From assembly GCF_008017535.1 (NCBI RefSeq), contig NZ_VRUA01000012.1, forward strand, positions 1 to 64,000: a DNA stretch of 64,000 bases. The letters are read 5' to 3'. The position numbers and the translations under genes are program-made. Shown piece by piece: positions 57,524 through 64,000 of the stretch. Every line of letters starts with the position of its first letter. The stretch's first letter is position 1. The stretch comes from Ottowia flava. Lineage in GTDB: Bacteria; Pseudomonadota; Gammaproteobacteria; Burkholderiales; Burkholderiaceae_C. The notes beneath the pieces are model-generated. The model did no database searches. It had not been told where the DNA came from and worked only from the letters and a program-made list of their open reading frames with translations.

Positions 57524-58576
57524 ATGAGTTCACCCGCTGCGCACCCGTTTGATGCCCTCACCCCCGACCTGGTCGTCGACGCGCTGTCCGCCGTCGGGCT
57601 GATGGCCGACGGGCGGCTCACGCCGCTCAACTCCTACGAAAACCGCGTCTACTTGGCGCACCTGGAGCCCGGCACGCCGTTGGCCGACATGCACCCCGCG
57701 GTGGTGTTGAAGTTCTACCGCCCGGGCCGCTGGCGGCCAGAGCAGATCGGCGAAGAGCACCGCTTCTCGGCCGAGCTGATGGCGGCCGAGGTGCCGGTGG
57801 TCGGCCCGCTGATGCTGGACGGGCGCACGCTGCACGAGCACGCGGGCTTTCTGTTCAGCGTCAGCCCGCGCCGCGGTGGGCGCGCGCCCGAACTGGACGA
57901 CCCCGACACGCTGGAGGCCATCGGCCGCTTCCTGGCGCGCCTGCACGTCGTGGGCGCCGCGGCGTCTTTTACCGAACGCCCGGCGATCGACGCCGACACC
58001 CACGGCCGCACGCCGCGCGACTGGCTGCTGGCGCACGGTGCGGTCGCACCCGAGGTGCAAGCTGAGTGGGCTGAGGTCAGCCAGAACGCTATCGAAATCG
58101 CAGCTGCCCGCGCAGATCCCTCTAGGGCTACGGGTCAATTTGACTCAGATATCGCGCCCATCGCCTCGTTGCGCCTGCACGCCGACTGCCACGCCGGCAA
58201 CATCTTGTGGACGCCGCTGGACGCACCCGGTGGCGGCCCACACTTCGTCGACATGGACGACTGCCGCACCGGCCCCGCCGTGCAGGATTTGTGGATGCTG
58301 CTGTCGGGCGAACGGCACGAACAGCAGCGCCAGCTGGGCGCGCTGATCGACGGCTACGAACAGGTGCGCGACTTCGACCGGCGCGAGCTGGCCCTGATCG
58401 AGCCGCTGCGCACCCTGCGCCTGATCCACTACAGCGCCTGGCTGGCCCAGCGCTGGGCCGACCCGGCCTTCCCCGCCGCCTTTCCGTGGTTCGGCAGCGC
58501 CGACTACTGGCGCGGCCAGATCCATGTGCTGACCGACCAGATCGAGGCTATGCAGGCGCCGGCGCTGGTGGCCTGA
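57524..58576 (+). CDS. srkA: stress response kinase SrkA (YihE) with an in-frame repeat insertion
   Basis: A 350-residue aminoglycoside-phosphotransferase-like Ser/Thr kinase, YihE/RdoA type, linked in E. coli to Cpx and zinc stress and to MazF counteraction. The N-lobe begins LNSYENRVYLAHLE and holds the Lys in VLKFYRPGRW. The catalytic loop is LHADCHAGNILW (H-x-D-x4-N; the usual HGD is HAD), and the metal-binding Asp is in FVDMDDCRTG. Residues 188-207 derive from repeat copy 22, inserted in frame between the N-terminal region and the catalytic loop, so the protein is about 20 residues longer there than relatives. All core residues remain, so activity is plausible. Confidence 0.9.
   Translation: MSSPAAHPFDALTPDLVVDALSAVGLMADGRLTPLNSYENRVYLAHLEPGTPLADMHPAVVLKFYRPGRWRPEQIGEEHRFSAELMAAEVPVVGPLMLDGRTLHEHAGFLFSVSPRRGGRAPELDDPDTLEAIGRFLARLHVVGAAASFTERPAIDADTHGRTPRDWLLAHGAVAPEVQAEWAEVSQNAIEIAAARADPSRATGQFDSDIAPIASLRLHADCHAGNILWTPLDAPGGGPHFVDMDDCRTGPAVQDLWMLLSGERHEQQRQLGALIDGYEQVRDFDRRELALIEPLRTLRLIHYSAWLAQRWADPAFPAAFPWFGSADYWRGQIHVLTDQIEAMQAPALVA
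58087..58143 (+). repeat. dispersed triple-palindrome repeat, copy 22 (inside srkA)
   Basis: CGCTATCGAAATCGCAGCTG, then CCCGCGCAGATCCC and TAGGGCTACGGGTCAATTT. A full-length copy, including the terminal CAATTTG, is read through in frame as residues 188-207 of SrkA without a stop. Confidence 0.85.
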
Positions 58577-58631
58577 CCGGCGCCGCTGTGACTGGCCACG
58601 GCGGGGGCCCGTGACACTGAGGCTTCAAGAA

Positions 58632-58687
58632 AAATAGGCCTGTAGCCCTACAACCACCTGCGCTGAAAGCTACTCATTCAGTAGCAA
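58632..58687 (-). repeat. dispersed triple-palindrome repeat, copy 23
   Basis: Minus-strand copy AGGCCTGTAGCCCTACAACC, ACCTGCGCTG, then a left hairpin GCTACT-cattc-AGTAGC that differs from the usual GCTATC/GATAGC by paired changes. Confidence 0.85.
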
Positions 58688-58762
58688 TTGACCTGCGAAA
58701 TCGACGCTGGGGCGCAAAAAAAGGTTTTCGCGTTCGGCACGCCTTCTGCTAGTTTCAGGCGC

Positions 58763-60319
<1,557 letters not shown>

Positions 60320-60330
60320 CGCGCGGCGCG

Positions 60331-60361
60331 ACCGTGAACACGGGACGTCCGGCGCTTTTTT
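60331..60361 (+). terminator. possible terminator after the antiporter gene
   Basis: Inner stem CCGTG-aa-CACGG, then GACGTCCGGCGC followed by a TTTTTTT run at 60355-60361. Stem geometry is irregular, so the call is moderate. Confidence 0.4.
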
Positions 60362-60367
60362 TATGAC

Positions 60368-60423
60368 CTAAATCTGGCTGCAGCGCTACAACCACCAGCG
60401 CCAGCAGCTTCTGTATTCATAGC
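60368..60423 (-). repeat. dispersed triple-palindrome repeat, copy 24
   Basis: Minus-strand copy: CTGGCTGCAGCGCTACAACC, then ACCAGCGCCAGCAGCTTCTG and TATTCATAGC. Lies between the antiporter gene and the TetR/RND operon. Confidence 0.8.
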
Positions 60424-60573
60424 GAACCCGAGTGTGATCGCGTGTCCGGCATGTCCGCTCTGGCCCCAAGCAGTGGGTGAGATGGGCCGTCGGCCGCGTC
60501 GCCGTGCGGCGCACCCACCCACCTGTTCTTGTCCATCGTCGTTGACGCTGCGACCGCCACCCCGTAGCATGAC

Positions 60574-60587
60574 TGACCGGTTGGTCA
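60574..60587. promoter_or_regulatory. TetR operator candidate
   Basis: TGACC-GGTT-GGTCA is a perfect 5-bp inverted repeat with the TGACC half-sites typical of AcrR-type TetR operators. It ends 5 bases before the proposed tetR start, consistent with autoregulation of the whole tetR-RND operon. Confidence 0.75.
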
Positions 60588-60592
60588 TTTTC

Positions 60593-61273
60593 ATGCAGAC
60601 ACACTCCTACCCCGCTGCCCGCGCGCCCGCCACGCCGGCCGCCCGGCGCAGCCAGCGCAAGCAGGTGCGCGCGGGCGAGCTGCTGGACGCCGCGCTCGCC
60701 CTGTTCGTTGAAAAGGGCTACGCGGCCACACGCGTCGAGGAAGTGGCGGCGCAGGCCGGGGTGTCGAAGGGCACGCTGTTTCTGTATTTCCCCAGCAAGG
60801 AAGCGCTGTTCAAGGCCGTGGTGCACGAAAACGCGGGGCGCCCGCTGGCCGACGCACAGCGCCAAGTGGCCGAGTACGCCGGCCCGACGGCCGAGCTGGT
60901 GCACGAATTCATTCGCCGCTGGTGGACGCAGTACGGCGGCACGCCCGCCGCCGGGCTCACCAAGCTGATCATCGGCGAGGCGGCCAACTTTCCCGACCTG
61001 GCGCGCTACTACCAGGGCGAAGTCGTTCAGCCCAGCCACGACCTGGTGCGCGGGATCGTGCAGCGCGGCATCGACCGCGGCGAATTCCGGCCGGTGGACG
61101 CCAAGGCCGCTGCGCACCTGATCGTCGCACCGCTGGCGCAACTGGTCACCTGGCGCTTTTCATTGGCGCCCTGCTGCCCGCCCGGCACCCTGCCCGACCC
61201 GCAAGCCCTGCTGGCCCAGCACGCCGACATGGTGGTGCGCGGGCTGAGCCTGCACGCCCCCGAAACCGCATGA
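60593..61273 (+). CDS. TetR-family repressor of the RND efflux operon
   Basis: A 226-residue TetR/AcrR-type regulator. The helix-turn-helix region is LLDAALALFVEKGYAATRVE followed by AAQAGVSKGTLFLYFPSKEA (about residues 25-67). The ligand domain is C-terminal. The start at ATG 60593 is proposed because an operator-like palindrome lies just upstream; an ATG at 60569 would add eight residues and cover it. The stop overlaps the ATG of the membrane fusion protein gene by 4 bp. Repression of the pump is expected to be relieved by pump substrates. Confidence 0.9.
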   Translation: MQTHSYPAARAPATPAARRSQRKQVRAGELLDAALALFVEKGYAATRVEEVAAQAGVSKGTLFLYFPSKEALFKAVVHENAGRPLADAQRQVAEYAGPTAELVHEFIRRWWTQYGGTPAAGLTKLIIGEAANFPDLARYYQGEVVQPSHDLVRGIVQRGIDRGEFRPVDAKAAAHLIVAPLAQLVTWRFSLAPCCPPGTLPDPQALLAQHADMVVRGLSLHAPETA

Positions 61274-62433
61274 ACCCCTCTTTACGTCGCGCCCTGGCCT
61301 GGGCCGTGCTGGTCCTTGTCCTGCTGGCGCTCGCCCTGTTCGGCTTGCGCGGCTGGCAGGCCCGCAAGGCGGCTGCGCCGGCCGCAGCCAGTGCGCCGCG
61401 CGCGACGGTGATCGAGCTGGCGCCCACCGATGTGGCCACCGCCCGCGTGGTCGATCTGCAAACCGGCCTGCCGGTGTCGGGCGCGCTGAAGGCGGTGCAG
61501 ACGGCGCTGGTCAAGGCGCGCGTGCCGGGCGAATTGCAGGGCCTCACGGTGCGCGAAGGCGACGCCGTGCAGGCCGGCCAGGTGCTGGCGCGCATCGATT
61601 CCAGCGACCATGCCGACCGCCTGCGCCAGGCCGAGCAGCAGGCCAGCGCCGCGCAGGCGCAGGTCGCCATCGCCCAGCGCCAGTACGACAACAACGCCGC
61701 GCTGGTGCAGCGCGGCTTCATCTCGCAGACCGCGCTGGACACGTCCTTGTCCACCCTGAACGCGGCGCAGGCCACCTACCGCGCGGCGCGTGCCGGGGCC
61801 GAGGTGGCGCGCAAGTCGGTGTCCGACACCGTGGTGCGCGCGCCGATCGCGGGGCAGATTGCGCGCCGCGTGGCCCAACCCGGCGAGCGCGTGGTGCCCG
61901 AGGCGCCGATCGTCGAGATCGTCGACTTGCGCCAGCTGGAGCTGGAAGCGCCGCTCAGCCCCGCCGATTCGGTGGCCGTGCGCGTGGGCCAGCGCGCCAC
62001 GCTGCACATCGAAGGTGTGGCGCAGCCGGTGACGGCGACCGTGGCGCGCATCAACCCCAGCGCCCAGGCCGGCAGCCGCAGCGTGCTGGTCTACCTGACA
62101 GTGGCGCCGCAGCCCGGCCTGCGTCAGGGCCTGTTCGCGCAGGGCGAATTGGCCACCGCGCGCCTGCAGGCGCTGGCCGTGCCGCTGGACGCCGTGCGCA
62201 CCGACAAGCCCACGCCCTACGTACAGGTGGCGCAGGCCGGCCACATCGCCCACGTGCCGGTGCGCACCGGCGTGCGCGGCGAAGTGGACGGGGCACTTTG
62301 GGTGGCCGTGGAAGGCGTGGCGGGCGGCGCCCAGGTGCTGCGCGGCAGCGCCGGCGCGTTGCGCGAAGGCACGGCGGTGCGCGCGCTCGCCCCCGCCGCA
62401 GCGCCGCCTGCGCCCGCATCCGCGGCGGGTTGA
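61270..62433 (+). CDS. RND efflux membrane fusion (periplasmic adaptor) protein
   Basis: A 387-residue HlyD/MFP-family adaptor that links an inner membrane RND pump to an outer membrane channel. An N-terminal membrane anchor (about residues 10-27, LAWAVLVLVLLALALFG) is followed by the first barrel-sandwich half, KARVPGELQGLTVREGDAVQ, a coiled-coil hairpin around residues 105-180, the second half and a beta-barrel domain. The MexH/MdtA-type spacing fits. It starts within the stop of the TetR gene (ATGA), so it is translationally coupled. The downstream gene, 106 bp away, is the pump. Confidence 0.93.
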   Translation: MNPSLRRALAWAVLVLVLLALALFGLRGWQARKAAAPAAASAPRATVIELAPTDVATARVVDLQTGLPVSGALKAVQTALVKARVPGELQGLTVREGDAVQAGQVLARIDSSDHADRLRQAEQQASAAQAQVAIAQRQYDNNAALVQRGFISQTALDTSLSTLNAAQATYRAARAGAEVARKSVSDTVVRAPIAGQIARRVAQPGERVVPEAPIVEIVDLRQLELEAPLSPADSVAVRVGQRATLHIEGVAQPVTATVARINPSAQAGSRSVLVYLTVAPQPGLRQGLFAQGELATARLQALAVPLDAVRTDKPTPYVQVAQAGHIAHVPVRTGVRGEVDGALWVAVEGVAGGAQVLRGSAGALREGTAVRALAPAAAPPAPASAAG

Positions 62434-62452
62434 ATAGGTCATGACCCTCTCA

Positions 62453-62510
62453 ATCACTCTGTTTTTGATAGCTGCTCGCGCAATTGGCTTTGGCGCTGCA
62501 GACCAATTTC
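62453..62510 (+). repeat. dispersed triple-palindrome repeat, copy 25
   Basis: Forward copy in the gap between adaptor and pump genes. TTTTGATAGCTGCTCGCGC, then AATTGG (62482-62487) paired with CCAATT (62503-62508) as the third dyad. It lies inside an operon. Confidence 0.85.
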
Positions 62511-62539
62511 ATCCATAAATCCGAGCACGCGCCGCCACC

Positions 62540-64000
62540 ATGTGGTTCACCAAGGTCAGCCTGAACAACCCGGTCTTCGCCACCATGGTGATGCTGGCGT
62601 TCGTGGTGCTGGGCCTGTTTTCGCTGCAGCGGTTGCAGGTCGACCAGTTTCCGAACATCGACTTTCCGGTGGTCGTGATCACCACCGAATACCCCGGCGC
62701 GGCGCCCGCCATCGTTGAAAGCGAAGTCACCAAAAAGGTAGAGGAAGCCGTCAACTCGATCGCCGGCATCAACTCGCTGTACTCGCGCAGCTACGAGGGG
62801 ATGTCGGTGGTGATCATCGAATTCCAGCTGCACATCGAAGGCCGCAAGGCCGCCGACGACGTGCGCGAAAAGATCGGCCAGGTGCGTCCGCTGCTGCGCG
62901 ACGAGGTGAAAGAGCCGCGCGTGCTGCGCTTCGACCCGGCCAGCCGTGCGGTGTGGTCGCTGGCCGTCTTGCCGGATGCGAAAGAGGGCCAGAAGGCACC
63001 CACCCAGATTGAGCTGACGAACTGGGCCGATCAGGTTCTCAAAAAGCGCCTCGAAAACGTGCGCGGCGTGGGCGCCGTCAACCTGGTGGGCGGCGCCAAG
63101 CGTGAGATCCACATCTACCTGAACCCGACCGCGCTGGAGGCGCTGGCGGTGACGCCCGAGCAGGTGATGGCGGCGGTGCGCAGCGAGAACCAGGACCAGC
63201 CGCTTGGCCCCGTGCGCACCGGCGCGCAGGAGCTGACGGTGCAGTTGGAAGGCCGGCTGACGCGGCCAGAGGACTTTGGCCGCATCATCGTCGCGCGGCG
63301 CGGCGGCAGCGCCATCACGCTGGACCAGGTCGCCACCGTGCACGACGGCGCCCAGGAGCTGGAGACACTGGCCCACTTCAATGGCCAGCGGATGCTGCTG
63401 GTGGCGGTGCAGAAGGCGCAGGACGAAAACACGATCGAGGTGGTGGACGGGCTGAACGCCGCCATCGCGCAGCTGAAGGCCGAGCTGCCCCCGGGCGTGA
63501 AGCTGGAGCCGGTGGTCGACCAGTCGCGCCAGATCCGCGTGGCGGTGAAGAACGTGCGCCAGACGCTGATCGAGGGCGCGCTGCTGACGGTGCTGATCGT
63601 CTTCCTGTTCCTGAACAGCTGGCGCAGCACGGTGATCACCGGGCTGACGCTGCCGATCTCGATCATCGGCACCTTCTTTTTCATGCAGGCCTTCGGCTTC
63701 ACCATCAACATGATCACGCTGATGGCGCTGAGCCTGTGCGTGGGCCTGCTGATCGACGACGCGATCGTGGTGCGCGAGAACATCGTGCGCCACGCGCAGA
63801 TGGGCAAGGCGCCGTGGCCGGCGGCGATGCAGGGCACGCAGGAGATCGGCCTGGCGGTGCTGGCGACCACGCTGTCGATCGTCGCGGTGTTCCTGCCGAT
63901 CGGCTTCATGCAGGGGATCATCGGCAAGTTCTTCCACGAATTCGGCATCACCATCGTGGCCGCGGTGCTGATTTCGATGTTCGTCGCCTTCACGCTGGAC
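62540..64000 (+). CDS. RND-family efflux transporter (5' part, cut by window end)
   Basis: At least 487 residues of an inner membrane RND pump running off the window; a full protein is usually about 1020-1060 residues. The N-terminus MWFTKVSLNNPVFATMVMLA with FPNIDFPVVVITTEYPGAAP is typical of the MdtB/MuxB-type HAE-1 branch. The proton-relay pair appears at LMALSLCVGLLIDDAIVVREN (in two blocks), with the two Asp in LLIDDAIVV. It is the third gene of the tetR-MFP-RND operon. No outer membrane channel gene is seen yet; it may follow downstream. Confidence 0.94.
   Translation, partial: MWFTKVSLNNPVFATMVMLAFVVLGLFSLQRLQVDQFPNIDFPVVVITTEYPGAAPAIVESEVTKKVEEAVNSIAGINSLYSRSYEGMSVVIIEFQLHIEGRKAADDVREKIGQVRPLLRDEVKEPRVLRFDPASRAVWSLAVLPDAKEGQKAPTQIELTNWADQVLKKRLENVRGVGAVNLVGGAKREIHIYLNPTALEALAVTPEQVMAAVRSENQDQPLGPVRTGAQELTVQLEGRLTRPEDFGRIIVARRGGSAITLDQVATVHDGAQELETLAHFNGQRMLLVAVQKAQDENTIEVVDGLNAAIAQLKAELPPGVKLEPVVDQSRQIRVAVKNVRQTLIEGALLTVLIVFLFLNSWRSTVITGLTLPISIIGTFFFMQAFGFTINMITLMALSLCVGLLIDDAIVVRENIVRHAQMGKAPWPAAMQGTQEIGLAVLATTLSIVAVFLPIGFMQGIIGKFFHEFGITIVAAVLISMFVAFTLD

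Overview
The window is a dense, high-GC stretch of bacterial chromosome with about 67 protein-coding genes, one RNA regulatory element and no rRNA, tRNA, prophage, insertion sequence or CRISPR array that I could recognise. Gene content points to a betaproteobacterium of the order Burkholderiales, most likely family Comamonadaceae: a DUF4148-like exported peptide, a Bug/TctC binding protein, DctPQM and TAXI-type TRAP components, EttA, a P1-type (DmpA-like) peptidase, and a short dispersed intergenic repeat of a kind I associate with that family. The genus cannot be fixed from the sequence alone.

Layout. 1-6.2 kb: the tail of an unidentified gene, a GT4 glycosyltransferase, a small exported protein, a minus-strand SDR/EamA exporter/thioesterase operon and the ETF-ubiquinone oxidoreductase. 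6.6-15.6 kb: a TRAP transporter with a duplicated binding protein (dctP-dctP-dctQ-dctM), then a tandem glycine riboswitch and the glycine cleavage operon gcvT-gcvH-gcvP. 15.7-28 kb: mostly singletons (GNAT, DUF2889, P1 peptidase, TAXI protein, asparaginase, exported peroxiredoxin, Bug protein, Ala-rich lipoprotein, membrane acyltransferase, ettA). 28-36.6 kb: rhlE, a LysR/TauE pair, a cupin, then an exported protein followed by an ECF sigma factor translationally coupled to a membrane ankyrin-repeat protein, and an SDR. 36.9-45.2 kb: CpdA-like phosphodiesterase, acyl-CoA synthetase plus PaaI thioesterase, and a TetR repressor facing an eight-gene operon of DUF1428, four VOC, one GST and two SRPBCC proteins that ends in a collapsed VOC pseudogene. 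45.2-58.6 kb: rlmB, cardiolipin synthase, an orphan YbbA-like ATPase facing a TesA-type esterase, mnmH, an SHMT-like PLP enzyme, membrane proteins, an exported cyanophycinase-like lipoprotein, a cystathionine lyase family enzyme, DUF3617 and SrkA kinase. 58.7-64 kb: a NhaP2-type antiporter and a TetR-controlled RND efflux operon that runs off the end.

The most unusual signal is a family of about 25 short repeats (roughly 40-60 bp) spread along the whole window in both orientations. Each full copy is built from three consecutive palindromes. The outer two change sequence from copy to copy but keep their base pairing. Most copies are intergenic, but four enter coding sequence: inside srkA and gcvP in frame, and at the 3' ends of the glycosyltransferase and P1 peptidase genes, where the repeat supplies the stop codon.

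Start codons were chosen by ribosome binding site and family alignment from memory. Several genes use GTG or TTG. All functional names are from reading the translated sequence; no database search was run.
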